A stretch of 64,000 bases of DNA from Chrysomallon squamiferum. Its lineage: Eukaryota > Mollusca > Gastropoda > Neomphalida > Peltospiridae. Below are positions 27,901-42,600 of this stretch, piece after piece (positions within the stretch are counted from its first letter, which is position 1; each line of letters begins with the position of its first letter). The notes below the pieces were generated by a model, which saw only the letters and a list, made by a program, of their open reading frames with translations, had not been told where the DNA came from and did not search any database. Made by a program: the position numbers and the translations under genes. The stretch lies in assembly GCA_012295275.1 (NCBI GenBank), contig CM022665.1, positions 15,689,476-15,753,475 of the forward strand, read 5' to 3'.

Positions 27901-30427
27901 ATAAATACAAACATACAGACACAAATACTAATATATATTTCTATATGTACACAAATATCAAATGACAATACACCAAAATATGGTCATGCAGGAAATGTAT
28001 ACTAGACACACCCTGTGCATCAGATTCAAACTAAATTATTCTAAATACCTATTTTTATTTAAAGTGAAATGATTAATACCTTATTAATTAAAATTTTCAA
28101 AATTTTATTTAAGTATATTTTTTAAAAACATATTTTATACTTCTACATTTTCAACAGTAGTAACAGTTTAAACATTATGTGAAAATTAATCTTCATTTTA
28201 AATTATTTTTTTTTTCTAATTTGATTGTGTTTCTGAACAATGGTGGTTTTATTTTATTTCTGTTTCAGTGTAAACCATTTTGGCCAACAACAGAATCATT
28301 TAACATGTATGTGAAATATGAACAGAGCATTGTCATGTCTCAGCATTTCCCATTCCGGAAGCCACACACAACAGTCCTGAGAATGCAGCATGGGGTGAAT
28401 AAATAACTTATTTCCTCTATTGTTCTTATATTTAGTATAATATTTATTTTATTTTATTACTGGATATAAGACTGTAATGAATAGAATACTACTAATGGTT
28501 ATCTAGATATAATTTTATAAAATATGTTAATTATATAATTACATAAATATGTTACATAATGTCAAAATAATTTTATATTAAAATATTTTTTACTTAACAC
28601 AATACCTTTTATAATAGTATTTATAAAACACAAATTAATTTCTAATTAATAATTTATTTATTTACTAATTCATTAATGTAGTTTTCAGTTAGATATATCT
28701 AGAATTTAACTTTATTTAGGAATTGATTTCTGACTGAATATGTAAGTGATTTCATTACAATATTAACACAATGTTACAACAAAATTGAAAAATAAAATAT
28801 TGTTGTAGTTTATTAATTGTGGATACAGTTTTGTTATTTATATTAATAAAATTAACCTTATTACAAATTTGTCACAGACGGCCATTGTAGTTGAGGTTAA
28901 GGGAGGCACAGACTCGCCTATTACTGTCACATTCAGGGACTTCAGTCCAGGAGATGCACCAGTCCAAGTTGAAAATCTCTGTGAAGATGTGTTCATCAAA
29001 ATACACCAGAAGTAAGTTTTTAATATGCATAAAATATTCTTTTAATACACATCTCTATAATTCTTTTGACATATCTTTTTAAACTTACAAACATTCAAAG
29101 GATTTTTTTATGACACCAAATATATATATATATGTATATATATTGTTTTTAAATATTAATTATAATTCCATCAAGATATTCCTTGCATATAATATTCTCA
29201 GAATATTCTTTTATATTGGACCAGATATAATTGTAAAATTTTATATACATAAGGTTTTCTTTTAACATATACTGGATGTAAGACATAATTCACTCAAGAT
29301 ATTCTTTTAATATATATACTTTATTTATAATTCACATAAGATATTACTTTAATATATACTGAATGTAAGACAAAATATACAGAAAATATTCTTTTACTAT
29401 ATACTGTGTGATAGATATAATATCCATAAGACATTCTTTAAAAAACATTTGATGTAAATATTTTTTAAAAGATATTTTTTTAGTGTATAGCATCAAACTT
29501 GGATATTAAATTTCTTCTTTTCCTTTTTAAAAACAAATCTCCATAGAAACCAAAGTCAAGTGAGTTTGTTGTCAGCCACTCAGGCGCTACTTTACACCTG
29601 GGACGAGCCTGTTGCAGAGAGAACACTGATGTGGAACGTGTATGGGAGAAAGAAACCAAGTTTTCCTTGTTTTATCAACAAGGTAAAAACAGACCTTTGT
29701 AGTTGTTTGTTTAAATTCATTTTTATTTAATTTATTCATTCATTCATTCATATATTTTGTTTTGTTTTATTTTATTATATTTTATTTTATTTATTTATTT
29801 TGTTTTCTTTAGTTTATTTTTTGTTTTGTTTAGTTTTGTTTAGTTTTTCTGTTTTCACTTTTTTTATATTGTATTTTATTTTACCAAACAAAAAAATGGA
29901 TTTATTTTATTTTGTTTTATAATTTATATACAAATTTTATTTTATTTTATTTATATATTTATATGTATATTTGTTTATATTGTAAAAATAAGTTTTACCT
30001 ACACAAATGTTTATGCCTTATTCTGAAAATGGTTGATTTAATTTAATGTTTTTAACTTACTTATTATTCAGTACTAGATATGAAATGTAGAACATGACAT
30101 ACAGTTGTGTATTACATGGTGTATATTTGTTTCTAGGATGGGGCTGGTGAGGTACGTTTAAGTGTGAGATCTCTGAGAACGAATGGACCAACTGATGTCA
30201 CTGATTCTGTAGATAATCCAGACAGTAGCCCTGAAGGTAAAACATTTATACTAGCTTGTTTTCATCATAAATTTCTCTGTGTCTTCCATTTACCCTTGAA
30301 TTATTTGTATGTTTATGATGCATATTTTGTAGAATATTAAAGTTAGTGAGAAATATTGAAATTTAGAAAAAGTTTTCAAGCATGATATTTATTTATTTAT
30401 TTTTAAAGTAATATCAGATTAAAGTTT

Positions 30428-30460
<33 letters not shown>

Positions 30461-33400
30461 ATGTGTATATATACACACACACACACACACATGCACACAC
30501 ATACACACAAACAAACACTATGTACCTAATCTGTATAACCATCCAACTATCCATTTATATTGTTTATGTACATTAATACTGTTACAGATGAGAGTGATGA
30601 GACTGATGGCTTGTTGAAAACAGTGGATGAGAAGTTGCTGGGAAAGATGAGGACAGACAAGATGGTCATTTTCTGGGTTTCTTATCTTGATGGTCTGCAG
30701 CGAGTTCTGCTCTTCACCCAGGATGAAAGAATAGCCAAAAGTATACGAAAAGTAAGTAATGTTTTCATTGGTTCAGAGCTGGATTTCCATTGGCTAAAAG
30801 TTTTTCATTAGTTAAAAGCTGGATTGTCATTGGTTAAAGCTTTACATCATCAAAAGTTGGCTTTTTATTGCTTTAAATCTTTTCATTGGTTATAAACAGT
30901 TTATTGTTAAAAGCTGAATTTTTATTGGTTGTGTCTGGTATAGCTGTAATATCTGCTTTGTGCTGTATATTGTATTTATCTTTAAAAACCAAACAACTTT
31001 ATTATATAAACTAACATATTTTATTCATATTTATTTCAATTATGTCAGAAGAGATACATAATAATAATATTTTTAACTTACTTTGATTATAAATTATTTG
31101 AATTCTGATTACAAAAATGACTCTTGCTATCACAATATTAAATCAAATTATTTTATATTTTGTTCATATGTGGTGGAAGTAAAAATAGATTTATTATATT
31201 TCCAATTATTTATTTTGTGCATTTTTCTGCTAACAATGTATAAGCTTTTAAAACTAGTTACTTCCATCTTTTTATAAGTTAAATGTAAAAATGTTTTAAA
31301 AACTCTAAAATGATCTAAATACATAACAGTCACAATTTATCCTATCTGTTGCCTAGCAGGAATTCCTTCACATATATAGAAAAAATCACAAAAACACTTT
31401 TTGCTAGCTTCTCAAGCCTTTTTTTTGTATTATTTTCATGCTATATTATTACAAAAACCTTTGATCAGAAACAATTAGTCACTTGAAAGTATAGAAAATA
31501 TATTTAGTATGTATATTCATTTATATATTAAGTTTTCACAACAATGTATAATTACAAAATTCCATATACATTTAGTTGCTTTGAGCTTTGCTTTTGTAAC
31601 AAATGTAAGAAAAACCTTTTCATAATTATCAGTTTTACATACACTGACATGGCATCCATATTTTTACCGTTGTGATCGTTTTCTTTGAAAGGCATTCAAA
31701 TTCACTGAAAGGCACCAAATCATGTCAAAACAATTTGAATTATATTCAGACATGAGATTTGTTCATTAATTTGCAGATTCACTGAAATTTCATTTCATTT
31801 GTATCATTTTCTTTGAATAAAATTAAAATATTTAAGATTGTGTGAGCTAGTAGAATCTAAACATTGAATTAAAGAACACTGATTGACAAACTCGTAAAAA
31901 ATTAGTTTCGACACACAAACCCAGACTTTGATCCAGTAATGAAACATGCCTTGCGTATCTCATTTAGTGTCTATGTTAATACAATATATTTTCATTCCAG
32001 AAATATGTTTGTGTTCTCATGTTTCTGTATTTGAATTTTAGAGAATTGGAAAACTAAATTAATTTTTTTCTTTTTTTTCAATAGCATTCACTGAAAATCA
32101 CTATTGCATTTTCTCTTGTATATATTTTTTATTTTCTTACTGTATTCTTAATTATTTTTCGCTTTATGTTCTGTATTTGATAATTTTAGTTTTTTGTGTT
32201 TTCAATTTGTTGTATTTTTTGTATTTATTCACATTTGTTTGCTTTTAAAATTTTATTCATTGTCATTTGCACATTTTCAGAAAACTTTTAAAAATGAAAA
32301 TTAATAGAAATGGTATTTTTTGTATATTAATTGGAATAATATTCTTTGTTTTTAAATAATAAAAATGTTTTGAAAATATTGTTTTTGGTGGGAATTTGAA
32401 ATTGTAAAAAATAATAAGTTTTAATTTATCAGTTTAAAAAAAAAAAAAAAAAATAGAACATAAATTTTTTAAATAATTCTGAATATGACATCATAGTATC
32501 ACAGTTCGTTATTATTATTTTTTTAAATTCATATTTTGAGAAAAAAACATATCTGTTACTGACAGTGGGTATATGTGTTAATTTAAATTAAATATTTTAT
32601 AAAAATGTGTTTTAATTGATAATAGTGGGTTTATGTAATATTTAAATTAATTATTTTATAAAGTATTATTAATCGTTCATTAAGGATAAAAGTAACAGTT
32701 AAAAATTAATTATTTTATAAAATGTTATGTAACTGATATTGATGGGTGTATCTAATATTTTATATTTTATAAACTATTATTTTAAAAATGTTGGATTGCA
32801 TATAAAATAATTTAAACATTTTATCAAATAATATTTAACTGATTTTCATGTATCTAATAAATTAAATATTTTGTTAAGTTAATGTTGGTGGGTGTCTCTT
32901 ACAACTGAACTATTTTTTAAACTGATGTTGGTGGGTGTGTCTGACATGGAGTACTTTTTGCCCTAGGCTCATGTTCAGAGTGTAGACTTTCCTCGGAGGA
33001 GAGGGGTGTTTGAGGTAACTTGCACCATTGCTCTGTTTGCCTCAGCATGAATTATGTCCCTTCTGCTTGAACTCTTTTATGCTGAATGCATTTGTTTATT
33101 TTTTTTGGCTTCTTTAAACTTTTTTGAAGTTTTAAAATTGTTATTATTTTTTAATTGAATGTATTTGTTATCTTGATTTTTGTTTTTCTGCTTGTTAATT
33201 TTCTATTCTTTTTTTCTTTCTTTCTTTCTTTCTTTCTTTCTTTTACTTATTTATTTTCTTTGGTATTAAGTGCAATGAGTTTTTTTAGTTTTATATAATA
33301 CATTTTTTCTTCTGTTTTATTCATTGCTAAAAAAAATAATTCAAATAAGATTTTGAAAGGAAGATTTTTCTTTTTTAAAAAATAAAAATGACAGCAGCAA

Positions 33401-34754
33401 CAGCAACAAAAACAAATAAATAAATTAAACGTGGAAGATAATGAAATAGATAAACAATAAATAATAACAACCAAGTTAAGTTTAATATCTGAACATCTTA
33501 ACACTTTTAGTTCTGATAAAATACTGCCATCATATAAAGAAATATTGCATCATAATAATCAGAAACTAATTAATTTCCAATTAAAACTGCTTCAACTTAG
33601 ATTATTTTGTTGTTAGTATGTATCTTGTGATGCAATATCATCAAATTATCAGTTAAATTCATATATATGTGACACGAATGGGTGAGTGGGTGTGATTTTA
33701 TTACTGGATTGGTAGATACCTGTTAAATTATATTATTAACATTTATTGTTGATGGAACTAAAAGGAGAAATTATTATATTATTACTACTACTGCTTTGTT
33801 ATTATTAATAGTAGTAGTAATAGTAGTATTGCTTTATTATTATTATTTATTTAATTATTTTGTTATTATTTATCAATTATTGCTATTATTTATTTTATTT
33901 ATTTATTTATTTTGTTACTATTTATCAATTATTATTTTTGTTAATTATTGTTGCTGTTACTATTATTATTTATTTATTTTCAGTATTCATCCACACAAGT
34001 TATAGAATAAGTACACAAACATGTATAAACTTTTGTTGTAAGTCAAGTGTATTTTGAGTACGTGAATTGTTTGTGGGTTTTTATAAGGATCTGTGTGTGT
34101 GTGTGTGTGTGTGTGTGTTTATGTGTCTCTTTGAAAATATACAGATTAAATTTTTTTTTATACACAAACACAAACATAAAATTCCCTGTATTTATTTCAC
34201 AAAACTGTTGTCACAGAAACAAACAACAACAAAAAAAGCATTCATCTTGCTTCTTTTGCTTACATTAATTGTTACTGAATATTAATGTTTTCATTTTATT
34301 TAATTTATTATTATTTTTACACTTTTCAGCTTTACTTCAGTATTTGTTTCTGCCATTCTTATGACAGCATGATACTTTATTTTACAACTTTATATTCATT
34401 CTCTTTATTTCAGTTCATTAAACATTATAAATAAATGAATAATGTAATTATAAAGATTTCAAAAACTATAACATACATAACATAAACAAATAAAAAACTA
34501 TCAGTATAAAAAATTATAAATAATAACAAGAAACCCAAATTAAAGTACGAATAACAAATAAAATCAAAAAGTAAATCATTTTAAAAACATGAATAAATAA
34601 AAAATAAATATGAGGAAATTTAAAAAAATAAATAAATAAAATAGAAATTGTTACTTCACTTTGATTTTTACAAGAAATATTTTTAACTTTAAATTTTTTG
34701 TTTCCTGCCCGTTTTAATTAGTGAGCCACTTTGCTTCTTTGAAAAACAAATAAA

Positions 34755-34787
<33 letters not shown>

Positions 34788-35884
34788 TGTAATATTTCAA
34801 CAACAGTTGCAATAATAATTAGTTAATAATTTTTATCTGTAGTTTGTTCTGTTAATACTGTTGACTAGTTCTAGTAACTGCATGACCATGGCTTGCACTA
34901 TTCAAAAAGAAAACTGTTTGGTTGTCTAGGGATTGAAAATTTGCAGATGTTTTTTTCATGAATCAAAAATTTATTGAATTCTTTTAGGGCATGAAAGGTG
35001 TTTAGGTGTTTTTTTTAGGGCTTTGTAAATTTACAGGTTTTTTTTCTTAGTGCATTGAAATTATATAGATTTGTTTTAGGGAATGAAAATGTTTACTTTT
35101 TTTTTTTTTTTTTTGAGCATTGAAAATATACAGGTTTTTTTTTAGGGCACTGAAAATTATAAATTGTTTTTTAGGACACTGAAAATGTATAGATGATTTT
35201 TAGGGCATACAACATTTTTTTTTTTTATGGCATTCAAAATATTTTTTTTAATTTTTAAATTTATTTTTAGGATATTGAGATTATATGAATAGTCAAAGAG
35301 CAGTAATCCGTTTTATATAAAATGAACACAGATTTTTAAATTTAATCAGCAGAAACATTTATATTTATTTATTTATTGTTTCATTAGTTATCTAAAAAAA
35401 CAACAACAAAAAAAAACTCGCCTTCAAAAAAGATAAACAACAACAACCAAAACTAAAAAAAAAATTGTAAGAGCTTTTTGTTCCCTTTCTATAGAAATCT
35501 TATGAGATATGCATGCTAGCTGCTGAATCATTTATTAAAATATAACTGATAGACCTTTTATTAAAGTTTGTATTCAGACAGGTTTTTACACTTTTAATCC
35601 CTAATTTCTTCTTTGTATTGTGAAAAGTGAAATTTATATTTTTAAAGTCTGCATTTTTTCTGATGTTATTCTTCTTCTTCAGTGTTTCAAATTTATTATT
35701 TAACACACATATACTGATGTACATATACAGTGACAGAACTGCAAACAGATATAAAAATACAGGGATATATATTTATATATGCATACATAATAAGTAACAG
35801 TTATTACTGTTAAGTTAACAGAGATTAAATAAAAAAAAAAAAAAACCAACCAAAATCAAATCCTCATTAAAACAGTACCGCTAG

Positions 35885-35935
<51 letters not shown>

Positions 35936-36578
35936 GTAATAAAAGGAAAGAATAATTTTTTTTTTTCTTTTTTAAATGCAGTTAAAATTTTGTTTCACAA
36001 TTTCAGTTTTTAAAAATGTATTATTATTAAAAATATTTTTTAGGCACAAAAACAAAACCACAGAATAAAAAAAAAAATAATAATTAAAATTAAAAATCAA
36101 AATTAAAAAATTAAACAAATAATAAAAACACCATGTTAATTAATACTGAAATCTAAATAATCAGTTTTAATTTACTAATTTAATTCTTTCTTCTTTACAG
36201 ATGAATGAAGGAGAGCAGACAACTCTAGCTTGCTTTATCTCCCTTGATGGCATTACCATGTCCTGTATCAATTCAGCCTATGAAGAGGTTGCCCTCTTTA
36301 GCCTAACAAGCAGTCCCACTATGTGGGAGGTGGAGGTTAATGGGAGGTGGAAGATTCTGAATGCTGAGTTGGCCATGTGGTTAGAAGACCAGTGGAAGAA
36401 TGAAGTGATAAGGGCAAATTTGCATGACCAGATAGAGGTGAATAGTAGTAGTAGCTATAGTAGTAGTAGTAGTAGTAGTAGCTATAGTAGTAATAGTAGT
36501 AGTAGTAGCTATAGTAGTAGTAGTAGTAGCTATAGTAGTAATAGTAGTAGCTATAGTAGTAGTAGTAGTAGTAGTATA

Positions 36579-36618
<40 letters not shown>

Positions 36619-39600
36619 TGTAGTAATAATTGTTGTAGTAGCAGTTGCAGTAGTTATTGTAGTATTAGTTGTAATAGTTGTTGAGTAGTAATAGTTGTGA
36701 TAGTAGTGGTAGTTGTAATAGTAATAGTAATAGTTTAGTAGTAGTTGCAGTTATAATAGTACTTACAGCTGTAGTAGTAAAAGTACAAGTTGTTGTATTA
36801 GTTGATGTAGTAGTTGTAGTAATAGTAATAATAGCACCAGTTGTTGTAACAGTAGTAATAGTAGTAGTAGTAGTAGTAGTAGTAGTTGCATTTTAAATGA
36901 TATGAAAGTTATCAACTAAACTAAATTTTGTTGCTATTTTCAGGCTGATCTGGTAAAAATGCAGATGTCGAAGCCGTTCATGGGAGCACTGCGTCGCACG
37001 TACCACCCTGGTCTCTGGTTTCAGTACAGACATTCTGAACACCACATGGCAGTGTTTTCTAAAATACAGCGACTTCAGGTGAACAAAAATTTATCATATC
37101 CTTTTTTCCCAATCCACTTTCTTGTGAGCAGTTATTCCACTGCAGTAATTTTCTGAAATTAAATAACATTAATATTTTAGATATTTGGACCTATACTTTG
37201 TTATTTAAGCTTGTATTTTGTACTGTGTTATAAAGGCTAACAATTTAATTTTTTAGCTTGACAATCAGCTACAAGATGCCTATTTCCCCACTGTATTCTG
37301 TACAGTCATTCTGTCTGTCTGTCCATCCATCACTGTAAATGTTTAAATACAAACTTTACTACTATTATTTCATGCTGTATTATAAAGGCCATCATTGTTA
37401 TTTTTTAGCTTGACAACCAGCTACAAGATGCCTACTTCCCCACTGTATTCTGTCCTGCACCAATTCCTAGCTACATTCTGAAGAAGACAGGAACCAAACC
37501 TTTCATTGAGGTGGGCTTCATGAGGAGAATAGTGCCAGAAAACAACATAGACACTGTCAGGTAAAACAGTAACTTATTAATCTCTTCAAGCAAAGAATGT
37601 TGGTAGCTTTTTCTGCAAGTAAAACAAAAATAATAAATTCTTACTTTCATGGATATAAAATATTTTTAGATTTTAAACCAACAAAAATAAAAAAAGTTTT
37701 TCTTTGCAGGTGAAAGTAAACTGATTGTATTTTGAAGTTAAAAAAAAATACCTTGATGTTATCTGCAAAAAATATCAAATTATTCTCCACAGATTAAACA
37801 AAAAAATAGTTTCTCTATGCAGGTACAATTAACTTGTTATTTTCACCAGTAGCTATTAGGATTAATAGCAAAAATATTTTTACTTACATTTTCGCACAGT
37901 TAGGAGAGTACATTCCACATCATTATTTTTTTGTTCTAGTTATTATTATTATTTTTTTAAAGAACCAGTAACTTAATTATTAATTTTGTTTTTATTTACA
38001 GATACTGCAAGGTGCTGATTCAGGAGTTCACAATTCGTCTGGACAAAGGATTCATACTGTCTACATATGACATCTTTGCTCATTTGCAGATACAAGAAGA
38101 AGAGGTAATTTGTTTAACAATATTTTCTTTCCTATTAGGAGGATTCAACTTGTTAGCCCTTCAGATCACAAGTAGACACTTTGTCACTGATCTGCAGCAT
38201 GTTTATAATCTTAATACCTTTGATCACTGCTAGATATTGACTTTCCTTGTATATAAGGCCACACTAAATATAAAATAATTTTTAATTATTTTTCATATTA
38301 ATGATTAATTTTGGTTTTTGAGTCATTATATAATATGAGCTAAAATAGATAATATACTGATGTACATATGGTGGTTAATTTGGTTAAAACTGTGGTACTA
38401 ATATTCTTATATATTGTTTCATTTACTGTTTTTTTTTTTATTATTATTTTTTTAAGAGCTCTCAGTTACGCTCAGATTTACTCATTGCTCAAAGAACTTT
38501 ACAAGAAGTTGCTGCTGTCATGGTAAATATGGCATCATTATCCATTCTAATCATAGAAAATTCTAAAATATGAACAAACACAAAAAATCCTCACAAAAAC
38601 AACAAATAAAAACATTGGTATGAATAAAAAGGTGTTTTTTTTAGAAATCATACTAGAAGGACTAAGATTTAGTATCAAAGTGGAGTAAGCAATTAATTGA
38701 TAACTATAAACTTGTCTTGTACAAATGTATCTCTTATACAGAATATGTTTTATAAAGGTTTACATAATAACAAATATCCTATTAAAAAAAATAATAATAA
38801 TAAATAAATATAAACAAGGCAGCATAATTTTCATTGATATTGTTTAATATTTCTGTCTCCCTGTTTTCTTTTTTCTTTTTTTTTTTGTCCAGGAAGCAGC
38901 TCGGCCACAAAAAATCTACTTTGAGTATTTCCACTTTTCACCTCTCAAGGTAAATTTATTGTTATTCTTGAATAAATTAAACATCTGTCAAAAATAAAAA
39001 TCCTTCTATTTATTATTTTTTTATAACATACAGAAAGAGATTTTTTGGATCACTGACATGTTCATGTGATACTGAATAAAAATGTAAACTGAGAAATGTA
39101 AAACAAGAAAGGAAAATGTTTATAATCATTAAAGAAAAAGAAGAATAAAATCGAGATATTACTGTATTAAGAAAATATTTTGATATGAAATTAAAATAAA
39201 AATACATTTGAGACTTATTAAAAGAAAATGTCTAAGTAAAGAGAGATAACTCTTTTCTGACTCATGTTGTGCATCATTTTTGTATACTTTCCTTTATCAC
39301 ATACTGATTAAGTTAAATAAATGAGGTAATTATACAAATAATGCTTTGATAAAAAAACCCCAAAAACATCTTACTTTTCAAACAGCATATTTGATATATT
39401 GGATTGTGAAATTGTATTTATTTCTGAATAATAATTAAGGTAATTTAACCCTCTTGTTTCCAGATGCATGTGAGTTTTTCACTTAATGGAACTCCACACG
39501 TAGTTAACCAGCGACCATCAAGTTTTGCATCTGATGTCATTGACTTCTTCCTGAATTCAGTTGGAGCAACACTAACAGAAATAAAAGATGTAGAACTCAG

Positions 39601-42600
39601 GTTGTTAATTATTGAATTAGTTTAATCCATTATTCATTGTACAATTAATTAGTTTATTCCTTTATTTGTTTTATGCATGTCTAAATATTATCACTTGTTA
39701 ATTAGTTAATTAATTTACTTATTTATTATTGTTGTTGTTGTTGTGGTTGAGGTTCTTGTTTCTGTTATTAATTTATTATTATTAGTGTTATTATAATTTT
39801 TTTGTTTACACTACTACTACTTCAGCTGTTATTGATTTATTATTGTTATTTTGATCTTTTTATCATTTTGTTTAAATGTTAAGGACTAAACTACTTTTGT
39901 CACTACAAGGACTTGTTAGTTAGCAGCCAGAATTCTTTATATTCAGCTTCCCATAGATAGGACAGCACATTCCAAAGCCTTTGATAAATCAGTCAATAGG
40001 AAATGGCCCAATGGATGTATTGAGAAAACTTCTTGTCAGATAATTAACTATCATTACTTAACAGCTTTTAACATCTGTAATGTTAATTAATTACACTGAA
40101 TATTTAAATAATTTTTTTTTTTTAATTGACTTCAGGATGCCTTTTAATAACCTCTCTTATATAAAGTTACATTTTTGTTTTTATTATAAAATCAGGATGT
40201 CTTAATTCAGACTTCAGAATAGTTTTTAATTACTTAAGAATGTTTTGAAAATTACCTGTCTTATATTTTTGTTTTTAATACAAATTCAGGATGGCTTACT
40301 TCCAAAAGAAAGGAGAAATTTTATCAGTAAACCAGCTGATTGCTGAGATCCGAGGACATTACACACAGCAAGCTCTCCAGCAGGCATATGTTCTCATTCT
40401 GGGACTAGATGTGCTGGGAAATCCATATGGTTTAGTTAAAGACTTCACACAGGGACTTGGAGACTTCTTCTATGAACCCTTCTTGGTAAATTTGTTTAAT
40501 ATTAAAAATAATTATTTGTTGTTGGTTGATATCTAAATAAATTAATAAAGTGAATTTATGACCTCTAGATAGAAAATGTATTTTATGTTAATGCTAATGT
40601 TAATTTGTTGCTTTATCTGATAATTGTTACATATACTTCAGGGATCAATTCAAGGCTCAGATGAATTTGCAGACAGTTTGACTCAAGGTGTACAGAGTCT
40701 GATGGGAAACACTGTTGGTAAGAAAAGACACAATTTCTTTCACATTACCTTTTATATATAGTGTAAATGTATGTCTATGTATGTATGTGTGTGTATCTAT
40801 ATGTAATCTGTGCATACGTGTGTGTATATATGTATGTATATGTCTATATTACATATATATTAGGGCCCTGCATATCTCAGTTTTCAGACCAAATCAATTT
40901 TAAAACTGAATATTCAAATCAAATTTCTAATCTCGAATATCTGGAATAATCCAGTGTATCAGATTCAGCTTATGAAGGAATATTCAACTTGGTAAAGGAA
41001 ATGAGAAAAACAAAATAAATATTCAGTTCACTTGGTGAACATAAAGTGATTAACAAGATTACACAAGGTTGAACAACTGATCAGCAAAGTAAAAAATACA
41101 TACTATAACAGTATTATTTAGTTAATAGGTCATATATAAAAACTTCATTTTAAAAGGGGAGGTGGTTTTGTTGTTGTTTTTTTCAGTTTGTTTATTGTTT
41201 ATTAATATTAACAGATGGCCAGATAGTTTGTCCCTCTTTTTTCAGTTGTCCATTCTTGCAATATTTGAAATTCCAAATAAACAAGAATCAAATCAAATAT
41301 TCAAGGCTTTGTAGGGCCAAAATACACCCTCGCTTATTTATATATACAGTATTTACATATATATTGTGTATATGTGTATGTACAAATATATATATATATA
41401 TTTTTTTTTTTCACAGGGGGTGCTGCAGGATCAATTGCCTTGGTAACAGGATCTATTGGCAACACTCTGGCTGTTCTTTCATTTGATGAAGAGTACAAGA
41501 GGGTATTATTATTATTTTTTATTATTTAATAAGAACACATATTGGTAGATCACTGACATTTTGAAATGATTTATTGATATTTTGAAATGTTTCAGTGATA
41601 TTTTGAAATGTTTCCCTGATATTTTGAAATGATTTACTGATATTTTGAAATGATTTAGTGACATTTTGAAATGTTTCAGTGACATCATGAAATGATTTAT
41701 TGATTCTTTTAAATGTTTTAGTGATATTTTGAAATATGTCATTGTCATTATGACTTTGTTAATATGTTATGTGACATCCATTAGCCTTTTACACTTGGTT
41801 TATTATTATTAATTATAAAACATTCCATATGAAGTTAACTAATAATTTTATTATGAATTACTACAGTAAATATTTGCAGTATGATGCAGTAAATAAGGTT
41901 TAATGAGGAAACTTTTTCATTTTACTCTTATAATATTTACCTTAACATTTATAAAAAGTATTTTTATTCTGTTGCTTTAGAAACGGAGAAGTCGAATGCA
42001 GCAGCAACCAAAATATCTACCATCAACAATTTTTGTTGCTAGTCGTAATCTTGTAATGGGTGTCTGCCTTGGCTTTACTGGAATTGTTCTGGATCCATTG
42101 AAAGGTAATATTGTTCTTTGTATAAATTAGGCCTACATATTAAAGTTTAAAAAACAACAACACACACACAAAAACAATAACAAAAAAAATATATATATCT
42201 TTTTTCAACAATGTTAAATGTGTACAAGACATTTTAATTATAAATTTTAAAACTCTTTTTAGTTTTTTATTTATTTATTGTTCTTGTAGTTGTTTATTCA
42301 TTATTTGTTATTATTATAATTATTTATTTATTTATTATTATTATTTTTAAATGTTTATTTATTTTATTTTTAATTTTTTAATATTTCAGGTCATTTTTTT
42401 ATATATTAAATTATTATAATTAATTTTTAATAGGTGCTCATGAAGATGGTGTGGAAGGTTTTTTCAAAGGAATTGGCAAAGGAATTCTGGGATTGTTGAC
42501 AAAACCAACAGGAGGCATTGTGGACATGATCAGCATGGCTTTTGATGGCATTAGAAGGTTGGTAATTATGTTAATTTTGTGTTAAATGAAGAAAGTTACC

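Noticed and set aside
33796-34057. Tyr/Ile/Leu-rich open frames resembling membrane peptides
   Set aside because: ATT/TTA microsatellite translations; no coding-like base composition.
36201-36581. 126-codon frame with a Ser/Tyr tail
   Set aside because: Only the first 79 codons are exon 45; the tail is a retained TAG/AGT repeat beyond a good donor.
41512-41748. 78-codon minus-strand frame with HFKIS repeats
   Set aside because: Translation of the 21-bp intronic minisatellite.
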